A stretch of DNA of 64,000 nucleotides from Paraburkholderia sp. BCC1884 (GCF_900996225.1 NZ_CAAJGL010000090.1:248001-312000), one strand, 5' to 3'. Shown: positions 18,346 through 28,031, numbered from the stretch's first letter. The notes: a model not told the origin generated them from the letters alone. Translations and numbers: made by a program.

Positions 18346-18368
18346 ACGTCAAAGCAAGCGAAAACCGC

Positions 18369-19517
18369 TTACTTTCCGCCCACGCTTTGCAGCGTCGTCC
18401 ACTTGCCATCGACAACCTTGTACAGCGTGATGCCGCCGTTCTTCAGGTCGCCCTTGCTGTCGTAGGCCAGGTTAGCCGACGTCACCGACGGCATCGAGGT
18501 CTTCGCGAGCAGCGGCAGGTACTTGGCCGGATCGGTCGAGTTAGCCTTCTTCATTGCGTCGAACATCGCCATTGCGCCGTCGTAAGCGTACGGCGAGTAC
18601 GTTTGCACGTCCTCGTTGAAGCGCTTCTTGTACTTTGCGACGTAGTCCTTGCCACCCGGCATTTCTTCCAGCGGCAGGCCGGCGAGCGATGCCACCGTAC
18701 CGTTCGCTGCGTCACCCGCGATCTGCAGGAACGTCGGCGTGTGGACCATTTCGCCGCCCATCAGCGGTGCCTTGACGCCCAGTTGCTTCATCTGCTTGAC
18801 CATCGGTGCCGCTTGCGAATCCGCGCCGCCGTAGTAAATCAGATCCGGGTTGACCGACTTCACCTTGGTCAGGATCGACTTGAAGTCGACGGCCTTGTCG
18901 TTCGTGTATTCACGATCGACGATCTGGCCGCCCGCTGCCTTCGCTGCCTTTTCGAACTGATCAGCCAGACCCTGGCCATAAGCCGTGCGGTCGTCGACGA
19001 TCACGATCTTCTTCATGCCCAGTGTCTTGACCGCGAACGTGCCGGCCACCGAACCTTGCTGCGTGTCCGACGTCATCATGCGGAACGTGGTCTTGAAACC
19101 TTGCTGCGTGTATTCCGGCGCCGTCGCCATGGCGATTTCGGGGATGCCCGCGTTCGCGTAGATGCGCGAAGCCGGGATCGTGGTGCCCGAGTTGAAGTGG
19201 CCGAGCATGCCCTTGATGCCGTCGTCCACCAGCTTCTGCGCGACGGTCGTGCCGGTGCGCGGGTCAGCCTGGTCGTCCGCCGAATCCAGCACGAAGCGAA
19301 CCTGTTTACCGCCGATCACCGGCTTGGTCGCGTTCATGTCTTCCACTGCCAGCGTGATGCCGTTCTGGAAGTCCTTACCGTAGTGCGCCTGCGCGCCCGT
19401 CATCGGGCCGGCGAAGCCGACCTTCACGTCTTCCGTCGATTGAGCGTTGGCCGTCCCCGCCAGCGACATTGCTGCGACCAGCGCCGCGCCTGCCAACTGA
19501 TTCATCTTGTGTTGCAT
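18369..19517 (-). CDS. ABC transporter periplasmic amino-acid-binding protein (LivJ/LivK type)
   Basis: The 382-residue protein begins with a signal peptide (MQHKMNQLAGAALVAAMSL...ANA, cleavage near residue 25). The mature part has the type I periplasmic binding fold of leucine/isoleucine/valine receptors: VKVGFAGPMTGAQAHYGKDFQNGI, LDSADDQADPRTGTTVAQKLVDDGIKGMLGHFNSGTT and IVDDRTAYGQGLADQF (only key pieces are listed). The start at 19517 is preceded by AAGGAGAG. The gene lies 88 bp behind putA in the same direction and could be read through from it. No permease genes are adjacent, so it must work with a transporter encoded elsewhere. Confidence 0.9.
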   Translation of the reverse strand: MQHKMNQLAGAALVAAMSLAGTANAQSTEDVKVGFAGPMTGAQAHYGKDFQNGITLAVEDMNATKPVIGGKQVRFVLDSADDQADPRTGTTVAQKLVDDGIKGMLGHFNSGTTIPASRIYANAGIPEIAMATAPEYTQQGFKTTFRMMTSDTQQGSVAGTFAVKTLGMKKIVIVDDRTAYGQGLADQFEKAAKAAGGQIVDREYTNDKAVDFKSILTKVKSVNPDLIYYGGADSQAAPMVKQMKQLGVKAPLMGGEMVHTPTFLQIAGDAANGTVASLAGLPLEEMPGGKDYVAKYKKRFNEDVQTYSPYAYDGAMAMFDAMKKANSTDPAKYLPLLAKTSMPSVTSANLAYDSKGDLKNGGITLYKVVDGKWTTLQSVGGK

Positions 19518-19605
19518 AGTCTCTCCTTGGTACCAGGTGTGGATGGAGCGGTTTCGGGATGGCCGTACCGCTTCCGTTTTACTGAGCAATTGAAGTGAGG
19601 TTCGC

Positions 19606-22600
19606 TCAACCAATCGTCATCAAATTCGCATTACCGCCTGCTGCTGCCGTGTTTACGCTGACCGAACGTTCCGTCAACAGACGCTCGAGTGCGTAATCCT
19701 CATCGCCGCTTTCCAGCGCGCGCGCCGCAACGCCTTGCACCGAGACGATCGGCCCGGTCCGTTTCGCGACTTCCTTCACCAGCGCCAGCAGCTCGTCGCT
19801 ATCGCCTTCGAACAACACGGCGTCGAACGGCGTATCGGCACTCTTCTTCACGCTCGCATGCGACTTGAGCGAGGCCGGTAGCTGAGCCACCAATTGTTCA
19901 CCCGCTGCGCCTTCAAACAAGGCGCGATTTCCCGTAGCCAGTGCGGCGGCAAACTGCACGCGCGCCCCGCTTGCCGTCGACGCAATACACAGAACCGTGC
20001 CGCGCGCGCCCAACGTGTACGTGTTGCGCTCGCCGGTGGGGCCCGACAACACCGCCGTCGCGCCAGCCGGTACGTGCGACAGATAGCCGTCACAGCGTGC
20101 GGCCAGTTGCGGCTCGCGTTCGGCGATCAGCCAGTCACGCAGCGCGGTCAGCGCAGCGGACGGATTGTCGCTGTTTTCACCCGCTTGCGGAACATCCGCC
20201 ATCAGCGACTGCGCGAGCGACTTCGGCAAACCGGCCGGACGCGTCGCGAGCAGACGCTGCAGATACAGCGCGCCACCCGCTTTCGGACCCGTGCCGGACA
20301 AACCTTCGCCGCCGAACGGCTGCACACCCACCACCGCGCCGATCACGTTGCGGTTCACATAAATGTTGCCGACATGCGCGCGGCTGATCACGTGAGCGAT
20401 GGTTTCATCGATCCGCGTGTGAATGCCGAGCGTCAGGCCGTAACCGGTCGAACGGATCTGTTCGAGCAGCTTGTCCAGTTGACTGCGGCGGTAACGCACC
20501 ACGTGCAGCACCGGCCCAAAAACTTCACGCTTCAGTTCGTCGATGCTGTCGAGCTCGATCAGCGTCGGCGGCACGAAGGTGCCTTGTGCGCAGCCTTCCG
20601 GCATCGGCAGCTGCTCGACCTTGCGCCCCTTGTCGCGCATCGTCGCGACGTGCGCGTCGATATTGCGCTTCGCGTCGAGGTCGATCACCGGGCCGACGTC
20701 GATCGACAGACGATCCGGATTGCCCACCGCCAGTTCGCGCATCGCGCCGGTCAGCATTTCGAGCGTGCGGTCCGCCACGTCGTCCTGTAGACAAAGAACG
20801 CGCAACGCGGAACATCGTTGACCGGCCGAATCGAAAGACGATTGCAGCACGTCCGCCACGACCTGCTCGGCGAGCGCCGACGAGTCGACGATCATCGCGT
20901 TCTGGCCGCCCGTTTCGGCAATCAGCGGAATCGGCTTGCCGTCCGGATCGAGACGATTCGACAGCGTCTTGTTGATCAGACGCGCGACTTCGGTCGAGCC
21001 GGTGAACATCACTGCGCGGGTACGCGGATCGGCCACCAGCGCGGCGCCAACCGTCTCACCGTTGCCCGGCAGCAGTTGGACCGCGCCCGCCGGCACGCCG
21101 GCTTCGCGCAGAATCCGCACGGCTTGCGCGGCGATCAGCGGCGTTTGTTCGGCCGGCTTTGCGAGCACCGTGTTACCGGCTGCGAGTGCAGCGGCAACTT
21201 GCCCCATGAAAATCGCCAGCGGGAAATTCCACGGGCTGATACAGACCACCGGACCGAGCGGGCGGTGCGTATCGTTGGAAAACTCATCGCGAATCTGCGT
21301 CGAGTAGTAGCGCAGGAAGTCGATCGCTTCGCGGATTTCCGCGACTGCGTTCGCCAGCGACTTGCCGGCTTCACGCACCACCAGACCCATCAGCGTATGC
21401 ATCTGCGCTTCGAGCAGATCGGCGGCACGCGCGAGGCAATCGGCGCGCGCTTCGACCGGCGTGGCTTGCCAGATCGGCGCAGCGGCCACGGCGTGGGCGA
21501 GCGCGGCGCTCACGTGCTCCGGCGTCGCTTCGACCACCGTGCCCACGAGGTCGCGCTGGTCGGCCGGGTTGCGGACATCACGGGCGTTGCCGACGGCGAT
21601 CTCGTTGTCTTCGAGCATCGGCGCGGCGCGCCACGGATGATGCGCGCTCGCCAGCAACGCCGACGACAGCGACGCCAGACGGTGCTCGTTCGACAGATCG
21701 AGACCCATCGAATTGAGACGCTCGGCGCCAAACAGATTGCGCGGCAGCGGAATCTTTGCGTGCGGCGCGCCGAGCGGCGTAATTTTCGCGGCTTCGTCGG
21801 ACGGATCGGCGATCAGATCCTTGATCGCGACGCTTTCATCGGCGATGCGGTTCACGAACGACGTGTTCGCGCCGTTTTCCAGAAGACGACGCACGAGATA
21901 GGCAAGCAGCGTTTCATGCGTGCCGACCGGTGCGTACACGCGGCACGGACGGTTCAGCTTGTCGCGGCCGGTGACTTCCTCGTACAGCGGCTCGCCCATG
22001 CCGTGCAGGCACTGGAACTCGTACTGGCCAGGGTAGTAGTTGTTGCCCGCGAGGTAATAGATCGCCGACAGCGTGTGCGCGTTGTGCGTAGCGAATTGCG
22101 GATAGACCGCATCCGGTGCGCTAAGCAGCTTCTTCGCGCAGGCGAGGTACGAGACGTCCGTGTAGATCTTGCGCGTGTACACCGGATAGCCTTCGAGGCC
22201 GTCCACCTGAGCGCGCTTGATTTCGGTGTCCCAGTACGCGCCCTTCACGAGGCGCACCATGATGCGGTGACGACTGCGGCGCGCCAGATCGATCAGGTAT
22301 TCGATCACGAACGGGCAGCGCTTCTGATACGCCTGCACCACGAAGCCGATGCCGTTCCAGCCGGCCAGTTCCGGATCGAAGCACAGCGCCTCGAGCAGAT
22401 CGAGCGAAATTTCGAGGCGGTCGGCTTCTTCGGCGTCGATGTTCAGGCCGATGTCGTAGCGGCGCGCGAGGATCGCCAGCGAGCGCACGCGCGGCAGCAG
22501 TTCGCTCATCGTGCGTTCCTGCTGCGAGCGCGAGTAGCGTGCGTGCAGTGCGGAGAGCTTGATCGAGATGCCCGGGCCTTCGTAGATGCCACGGCCGCCG

Positions 22601-23535
22601 GCAGCCTTGCCGATCGCATGGATCGCCTGTTCGTACGACGCGTAGTAGCGCAGCGCGTCGGCTTCGGTGGTGGCCGCTTCGCCGAGCATGTCGTACGAGT
22701 AGCGGAAACCACGTGCTTCGTATTTGCGGCTGTTGGCAAGCGCTTCAGAGATGTTTTCGCCAGTGACGAACTGCTCGCCCATCAGGCGCATCGCCATGTC
22801 GACGCCCTTGCGGATCAGCGGCTCTCCGCCCTTGCCGATCAAACGCGTCAGCGCCGACGACAAACCCGTTTCGCTATTGGTCGTCACCAGCTTGCCGGTG
22901 ATCATCAGGCCCCAGGTTGCGGCATTGACGAACAGCGACGGCGCCTGGCCGACGTGCGATTTCCAGTCGCCCTTGCTGATCTTGTCGCGGATCAACGCAT
23001 CGCGCGTGGCGCGGTCGGGGATGCGCAGCAGCGCTTCGGCCAGACACATCAGCGCGACGCCTTCCTGGCTCGACAGCGAAAACTCGTGGATCAAGCCTTC
23101 GACGCCGCCGCCCTTGCTCTTGGTGCGCAGCGTTTCGACCAGCTTGCCGGCCATCGTCTGCACATCGCCCGCGAGGCTGGACGGCAAACGCGCCTGGCCG
23201 AGCAGGAACGGCACGCATTCCGGCTCCGGACGACGGTAAGCCGCCGTGATCGCCGCGCGCAGCACCGATTGCGGCTGCACGTTCTGCGCGAAATCGAGGA
23301 ACGGATGCGATGCGCCGTCTTCCTCGTGCTCGACCGCGGCGCCGTCGGCCAGATCGGCTGAACCCGTCACGCCGGACAGTTCTGGCGGCAATTGGCCGTG
23401 CTCGATCTTTTCGAGGTACGCAAAGATGGCCTGCTTGATGAGCCAGTGCGGGGTGCGTTCGAGACGGGTTGCGGCATCTTTGAGCCGGGAACGCAGGAGG
23501 TCGTCGACCTTGACGCCAAGGGTGGTGCTAGCCAT
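19606..23535 (-). CDS. putA: Trifunctional PutA: proline dehydrogenase, P5C dehydrogenase and repressor
   Basis: The 1309-residue protein has the size of trifunctional PutA. Residues 1-48 form a ribbon-helix-helix DNA-binding domain (STTLGVKVDDLLRSRLKDAA). The FAD proline dehydrogenase barrel follows, with SIKLSALHARY and VRLVKGAYWDTEIKRAQ. The aldehyde dehydrogenase part has MFTGSTEVARLI and the catalytic Cys908 in SAGQRCSALR; the usual C-terminal domain closes the protein. It oxidises proline to glutamate at the membrane and, when reduced FAD is absent, represses its own gene. The start at 23535 has an AAGGA site. Its promoter carries PutA-type half sites, consistent with autoregulation. 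Confidence 0.96.
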   Translation of the reverse strand: MASTTLGVKVDDLLRSRLKDAATRLERTPHWLIKQAIFAYLEKIEHGQLPPELSGVTGSADLADGAAVEHEEDGASHPFLDFAQNVQPQSVLRAAITAAYRRPEPECVPFLLGQARLPSSLAGDVQTMAGKLVETLRTKSKGGGVEGLIHEFSLSSQEGVALMCLAEALLRIPDRATRDALIRDKISKGDWKSHVGQAPSLFVNAATWGLMITGKLVTTNSETGLSSALTRLIGKGGEPLIRKGVDMAMRLMGEQFVTGENISEALANSRKYEARGFRYSYDMLGEAATTEADALRYYASYEQAIHAIGKAAGGRGIYEGPGISIKLSALHARYSRSQQERTMSELLPRVRSLAILARRYDIGLNIDAEEADRLEISLDLLEALCFDPELAGWNGIGFVVQAYQKRCPFVIEYLIDLARRSRHRIMVRLVKGAYWDTEIKRAQVDGLEGYPVYTRKIYTDVSYLACAKKLLSAPDAVYPQFATHNAHTLSAIYYLAGNNYYPGQYEFQCLHGMGEPLYEEVTGRDKLNRPCRVYAPVGTHETLLAYLVRRLLENGANTSFVNRIADESVAIKDLIADPSDEAAKITPLGAPHAKIPLPRNLFGAERLNSMGLDLSNEHRLASLSSALLASAHHPWRAAPMLEDNEIAVGNARDVRNPADQRDLVGTVVEATPEHVSAALAHAVAAAPIWQATPVEARADCLARAADLLEAQMHTLMGLVVREAGKSLANAVAEIREAIDFLRYYSTQIRDEFSNDTHRPLGPVVCISPWNFPLAIFMGQVAAALAAGNTVLAKPAEQTPLIAAQAVRILREAGVPAGAVQLLPGNGETVGAALVADPRTRAVMFTGSTEVARLINKTLSNRLDPDGKPIPLIAETGGQNAMIVDSSALAEQVVADVLQSSFDSAGQRCSALRVLCLQDDVADRTLEMLTGAMRELAVGNPDRLSIDVGPVIDLDAKRNIDAHVATMRDKGRKVEQLPMPEGCAQGTFVPPTLIELDSIDELKREVFGPVLHVVRYRRSQLDKLLEQIRSTGYGLTLGIHTRIDETIAHVISRAHVGNIYVNRNVIGAVVGVQPFGGEGLSGTGPKAGGALYLQRLLATRPAGLPKSLAQSLMADVPQAGENSDNPSAALTALRDWLIAEREPQLAARCDGYLSHVPAGATAVLSGPTGERNTYTLGARGTVLCIASTASGARVQFAAALATGNRALFEGAAGEQLVAQLPASLKSHASVKKSADTPFDAVLFEGDSDELLALVKEVAKRTGPIVSVQGVAARALESGDEDYALERLLTERSVSVNTAAAGGNANLMTIG

Positions 23536-23591
23536 GTTTCCTTCTTCGGAGACCAGACGAATACGCTGGTTAAAGACTAAAAGTTGGGCGA

Positions 23592-23646
23592 ATCGTACGC
23601 CTCCCAATAAAAAGGTGCAACCATTCGGAGGACATGGTTGCACCTT
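23592..23646 (-). promoter_or_regulatory. putA promoter overlapped by a PutA-type operator
   Basis: On the minus strand a -35 TTGCAC (23615-23620) and a -10 TACGAT (23592-23597) are 17 bp apart. The -35 lies inside a perfect 13-bp inverted repeat, AAGGTGCAACCAT (23612-23624) and ATGGTTGCACCTT (23634-23646). Each arm contains GTTGCA in opposite orientation, the hexamer known as the half-site bound by the E. coli PutA ribbon-helix-helix domain. Autorepression by promoter occlusion is the natural reading. The repeat alone could also be seen as a hairpin. Confidence 0.75.
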
Positions 23647-23847
23647 AGTCAAAGCCTTATGCGACAAGGGTTTCCGGCCAATGCCGCGACGCACGCCGGC
23701 GGCGGTTGCGATCAGTACTTTCCCTGGCGTGATTCTTTTTGCATTTACCCTTATCAAACCCGACGCCGCGCCGTTATAGAGAACATAGCGGCACGCGGCC
23801 TCACGGCACGCACAAAAACGATACGGGGTTTTGAGAGGACTGGTGAA

Positions 23848-24018
23848 ATGGAAAAATGGCTGGTAGTACTCGGCATCTGGGCTATGTGCGCGACTTGCGC
23901 AGTGCTTTTCATCCGCGGCGCGACGGGCGGTTCGGACAAGCGCCTCGCGGTCGAAGGACGCGAGCGCGGCGGATCGCGCGCATCGACGGGCGATTCGCGG
24001 ACGGCGTTAAACGATTGA
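23848..24018 (+). CDS. Small single-span membrane protein, unknown function
   Basis: A 56-residue frame opens MEKWLVVLGIWAMCATCAVLFIRGATG, giving one membrane helix at about residues 4-22, followed by a charged, Arg/Ser-rich cytoplasmic-looking tail. A GAGAGGA ribosome binding site lies ten bases before the ATG. It is divergent from putA. The size and single helix resemble many unstudied small membrane proteins. Confidence 0.5.
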   Translation: MEKWLVVLGIWAMCATCAVLFIRGATGGSDKRLAVEGRERGGSRASTGDSRTALND

Positions 24019-24219
24019 GTGACGAGATGGCGCGCAGCGGTTCATCGCGCGACGACGACGCTCGACTGACGGGGAATCAATTGCAACGGTGTGCCGCCTG
24101 GGTTCCGGACGGCGGCACGGTTGCGCCTCGCGTTATTGCCGCTCGTCAGGCGAAACGATCATTCGCGCAATAAATTTGACTGAAAGAAGTAACGCCGATG
24201 GCCGAACGGCGGGTCGACG
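24019..24219. other. Short gap between the small membrane gene and priA
   Basis: No convincing gene, hairpin terminator or RNA is visible in this 200-base gap between two convergent genes. Confidence 0.5.
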
Positions 24220-26466
24220 TCAGATGTCGAGCGGGTCGACTTCGAGACTCCAGCGCAGCACGCCTTTGAGGTTTCGCAACAACGGCTGCCAGGCACGCAG
24301 CGTCGCCTGCAACGCCCCGCGTGATGCGCTTTCGATCAGTAACTGCGCGCGATGCACGTGCATCACCTTGACGATGGTGAGCGGCACGGCGTCGTAAGCC
24401 GTGACGCGTTCGGCGGCCGCTATACCGGTCAGCTCGGCGGCGGCTTGCTGGAGGAAGGCGAGCGCAGCTTCGAGCGTGCGGCCCTCGGCGCGGAGCAAGG
24501 CCTGGTAGACGAACGGCGGCAAGTGCGCATCGCGTCGCTCAGCCAAGGTGGAGTTGGCGAAACCGACGTAGTCGTGGCGCCCTAGCGCGTGATACAGCGC
24601 GTGACGCGGATAGCGCGTCTGGACCAGCACTTCACCGGGCAAACCGGCGCGGCCAGCGCGGCCGCTCACCTGCATCAGCTGCGCGAAAAGACGTTCGCTC
24701 GCGCGAAAGTCGTGTGAAAACAGCGCCGTGTCGGCATTCAGCACGCCGACCAGCGAAACGCGCTGGAAGTCGTGACCTTTCGCGATCATCTGCGTGCCGA
24801 CGAGGATGTCCACCTCCCCGGCGTGCACGTCGGAGAAAAGCGCCTGAGCGCTGCCCTTGCGACGCGTGCTGTCGGCGTCGATCCGCAGCACGCGGGCGCC
24901 GGGCACCGCGCTCGCCAGCGTTTCTTCGACGCGTTGCGTGCCGCGCCCCATCGGTTCGATATCGACGTTGCCGCACTCGGGGCACGAACGCGGGATGCGC
25001 GCTTCCCAGCCGCAGTGGTGGCAGCGCAGCGCGCGTTCGGGCTTGTGGAGCACCACGTATGCCGTGCAGCGCGGGCAACCGGCAACCCAACCGCAGGCGT
25101 CGCAGGCGAGCTGCGGGGCGTAGCCCCGTCGATTCAGGAACACGAGACTCTGCTCACCTCGCTCGAGGCGCGCTTTCAGGGCGGCGATCAGCGGCCCGGA
25201 TAAACCCTCCACGGATGCCCGGCCGCGCCGGCGCTCTTCTTCCAGATCGATCAACCGGACGGTGGGCAGCACGGCGTCGGCGACCGCGCGACGCGACAAG
25301 GTCAGGCGCTTGTATCGTCCCTGATCGGCCTGCCACCAGCTTTCCAGCGACGGCGTCGCCGAGCCGAGCACGACTGGAAGATCGAGTTGCTTGGCGCGAT
25401 AAATCGCCAGATCGCGGGCCGAATAGCGCAAGCCTTCCTGCTGCTTGTAAGCCGGATCGTGCTCCTCATCGACGACGATGACCGCCAGCTTGGGCAGCGA
25501 CGCGAGCACCGCCAACCGGGTGCCTAGCACGATGCGAGCGCGGCCGGTGTGCGCGGCGAACCAGTTGCGAGCGCGCTCGCCTTCGGCAAGGCCGCTATGC
25601 AGGGTGACGATCGATGTGCCTTCCAGCGCGGCGAAGCGCGCGCGGAAAGCCGCCTCGAACTGCGGCGTCAGGTTGATTTCGGGGACGAGGACGAGCGCTT
25701 GCGCGTCAGGCTTCGCGGCAAGAATCTCCGCGAGCGCTCGCAGATAAACCTCGGTTTTGCCGCTGCCTGTCACGCCGTGCAGCAGGAAGGGCGCGAAGCC
25801 GTCCGCATCGCGGATCGCTTCGACTGCCGTGGCCTGTTCGTCGGTGAGCGTGGGCAGTCTGGGCGCGGATGCGTCCGCCGACGCAGGCGCGGCGAGCGCC
25901 GCCGCGGCTTCGATGAGATCCAGTTCCACCCAGCCTTCGGCACGCCACGCGTCCAGCGTGGCGATCGCCTTGGGATGAAGCGCGCGGGCGTCGGCGGCCA
26001 GCAGGAATTCAGTCTCGGCCAACCCTTGCGCCAGTTTGCGCAAAGCGCTCGCGCGGCTGGGCAACGCGTCGGGCAACGCCGAGCGACCCGCTTCGGTCAA
26101 GCTGTAGCGTTCTTCCGGCGCGAACAGGCGCGACCAGCGCGACGCGTCGCGCAACGCCTGGGGCAACGCGGGCAACGCCACTTCACCGAGACCGCGTTGA
26201 TAGTAGTCGGCCGCAAAAGCCGTGAGCGCAAGCCACTCCGCCGACAATGGCGGACACGCCGTGCAAACGCCGCTTACTGATCGCAGGCGCTCAGCGGGGA
26301 CGTCACTGTGAGCGGTCACTTCGCAGACGAGGCCCACCACATGCCGCTTGCCGAACGGTACGCTGACCATCGTGCCCGGCGTGGCGAGTTCTGGCGTGTC
26401 GCACCGATAGTCGAACAAAGTCGGCAGCGGATGATCCAGCGCGACGCGGACGAACGCTTGACTCAC
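24220..26466 (-). CDS. priA: Primosomal protein N' (PriA helicase)
   Basis: About 748 residues. PriA restarts replication at stalled forks and loads the primosome. The N-terminal FVRVALDHPLPTLFDYRC corresponds to the 3'-DNA-binding start of PriA. Helicase motifs include Walker A GVTGSGKTEVYLRAL, DEEHDPAYKQQ and VGTQMIAKGHDF. The zinc-binding cysteines are in CDACGWVAGCPRC and CHHCGW...CPECG, as expected. The GTG at 26466 is chosen because it aligns with the usual PriA N-terminus; the frame runs to 26541 and the true start is uncertain. The upstream region contains DnaA boxes. Confidence 0.93.
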   Translation of the reverse strand: MSQAFVRVALDHPLPTLFDYRCDTPELATPGTMVSVPFGKRHVVGLVCEVTAHSDVPAERLRSVSGVCTACPPLSAEWLALTAFAADYYQRGLGEVALPALPQALRDASRWSRLFAPEERYSLTEAGRSALPDALPSRASALRKLAQGLAETEFLLAADARALHPKAIATLDAWRAEGWVELDLIEAAAALAAPASADASAPRLPTLTDEQATAVEAIRDADGFAPFLLHGVTGSGKTEVYLRALAEILAAKPDAQALVLVPEINLTPQFEAAFRARFAALEGTSIVTLHSGLAEGERARNWFAAHTGRARIVLGTRLAVLASLPKLAVIVVDEEHDPAYKQQEGLRYSARDLAIYRAKQLDLPVVLGSATPSLESWWQADQGRYKRLTLSRRAVADAVLPTVRLIDLEEERRRGRASVEGLSGPLIAALKARLERGEQSLVFLNRRGYAPQLACDACGWVAGCPRCTAYVVLHKPERALRCHHCGWEARIPRSCPECGNVDIEPMGRGTQRVEETLASAVPGARVLRIDADSTRRKGSAQALFSDVHAGEVDILVGTQMIAKGHDFQRVSLVGVLNADTALFSHDFRASERLFAQLMQVSGRAGRAGLPGEVLVQTRYPRHALYHALGRHDYVGFANSTLAERRDAHLPPFVYQALLRAEGRTLEAALAFLQQAAAELTGIAAAERVTAYDAVPLTIVKVMHVHRAQLLIESASRGALQATLRAWQPLLRNLKGVLRWSLEVDPLDI

Positions 26467-26930
26467 GCGGCGGCGGGATTGTGGCGCACTGCTGCGGCAC
26501 GGTGCCGCGCCGCTTGGCACGTCGAGCCGACGCCGACGCACTCGAAGTTAAAGTAAAACTTCAATTTCGGCGCTAAGTTTTGGATTCCGCTGAACAATTG
26601 CAATCGGTTTGCTTGCCTGTGGATAACTTTGTTGAGAACTTCGCGCCGATGGGCCGGGAGCCGCGCCCCAGCGGCCTTCTGTGGGATTCCGCACATTCTG
26701 CTCTGGACCCTTGAAACCCTTGCCAGACAAGGCTTAGATCAAATGCGCCGGTAATGTGCAAGGGTTTGGGTACGACGAAAACTTCTACCGCGTCGCAGCG
26801 TGATGAATGTGCATAAGTCAAGTCTTGACAACTGCAAGACCGCCATCTGACGGCCTGCTGACTGCAAATTTTCCCTTAGGCCGAGAGCCCACTTCGCTGC
26901 GTTGCAGCAAAAGTGGTAACGATTACGGCC
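26467..26930. other. Non-coding priA-hemE region with two DnaA boxes and an AT-rich stretch
   Basis: This 464-base gap holds no gene I can support. It has a markedly AT-rich segment at about 26547-26583 and two matches to the DnaA box TTATNCACA, both on the minus strand: TTATCCACA at 26618-26626 (a perfect strong box) and TTATGCACA at 26808-26816. It lies upstream of priA and downstream of the hemE stop codon. It could be a DnaA-regulated promoter region, a DnaA-titrating site or part of an origin. Confidence 0.5.
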
Positions 26931-28031
26931 TCATGCCGGTGCACGCGAGCCGCTCCGAATCGCCCGGCTGTGACGATGCACTTCGTCGACGAGTTCAGCG
27001 ACGTGTTCCGGCGGCGTGAATTGCGAAATGCCGTGGCCAAGATTGAACACATGGCCCGGATGATTGCCGAAACTGTCGAGCACCGCGCGCGCTTCCATGC
27101 GAATCGCGGCCGGCGGCGCGAACAAGACCGACGGGTCGATATTGCCTTGCAGCGCGACTTTGCTACCCACGCGCCCGCGCGCCTGGCTCAGGTTCACGGT
27201 CCAGTCGAGGCCGACTGCATCCACGCCGATTTCGGCAATCTCGTCGAGCCACAGGCCGCCGCCTTTAGTGAAAGTGATCACCGGTACTTTCTCACCGTCG
27301 TGCTCACGCTTCAGCTGACTGACCACCTGCTGGATGTAATGCAGCGAAAACCGTTGGTAGATGCCATCTGCCAGCGCCCCGCCCCACGTGTCGAAGATCA
27401 TCACGGCTTGTGCGCCGGCTTCGATCTGCGCGTTCAGGTAAGCCGCGACCGAGCGCGCGTTGATCTCGAGAATGCGGTGCATCAGATCGGGACGCGCGTA
27501 CAGCATGGACTTGACGGTACGGAAATCCGCCGAGCCGCTGCCTTCGACCATGTAACAGGCCAACGTCCACGGACTGCCCGAAAAGCCGATCAGCGGCACG
27601 CGCTGACGGCCCTGCGCGTCGGTCAGCGCGGTGCGAATTTCACGCACGGCGTCGGTCACATAGCGCAGCGTGGCGTCGATGTCCGGCACCGCGAGGCGCG
27701 CCACGTCGTCTTCCGTGCGCACCGGACGGGCGAATTTTGGGCCCTCGCCCTGCACGAATTCCAGGCCGAGACCCATGGCGTCGGGCACGGTGAGAATGTC
27801 GGAGAACAGGATTGCGGCGTCGAGCGGATAACGCTCGAGCGGCTGCAGCGTGACCTCGGTGGCGAACGCGGGGTTCTTGGCGAGGCCGAGAAAACTGCCC
27901 GCACGCGCGCGCGTGGCATTGTATTCCGGCAGGTAGCGGCCAGCTTGCCGCATCAGCCAGATCGGCGTGTAGTCGGTAGGCTGGCGCAGCAGCGCGCGCA
28001 GGAATGTGTCGTTCAGGAGTTTATGGGCCAC
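26931..28031 (-). CDS. hemE: Uroporphyrinogen decarboxylase
   Basis: The 366-residue enzyme removes four carboxyl groups from uroporphyrinogen III to give coproporphyrinogen III in heme synthesis. Conserved parts include PIWLMRQAGRYLPEY, the AAILFSDILTVPDAMG segment with the catalytic Asp, LIGFSGSPWTL and VFNLGHGI. The start is taken at the GTG at 28031 (protein beginning VAHKLLNDTFLRALLRQP), which matches the family's N-terminus; an in-frame upstream ATG at 28052 adds seven residues and cannot be excluded. Confidence 0.95.
   Translation of the reverse strand: MAHKLLNDTFLRALLRQPTDYTPIWLMRQAGRYLPEYNATRARAGSFLGLAKNPAFATEVTLQPLERYPLDAAILFSDILTVPDAMGLGLEFVQGEGPKFARPVRTEDDVARLAVPDIDATLRYVTDAVREIRTALTDAQGRQRVPLIGFSGSPWTLACYMVEGSGSADFRTVKSMLYARPDLMHRILEINARSVAAYLNAQIEAGAQAVMIFDTWGGALADGIYQRFSLHYIQQVVSQLKREHDGEKVPVITFTKGGGLWLDEIAEIGVDAVGLDWTVNLSQARGRVGSKVALQGNIDPSVLFAPPAAIRMEARAVLDSFGNHPGHVFNLGHGISQFTPPEHVAELVDEVHRHSRAIRSGSRAPA

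Noticed and set aside
20818..23361. 847-codon plus-strand open frame
   Set aside because: It is antisense to putA; long antisense frames are common in GC-rich genes and this one has an Arg-rich composition with no family motif.
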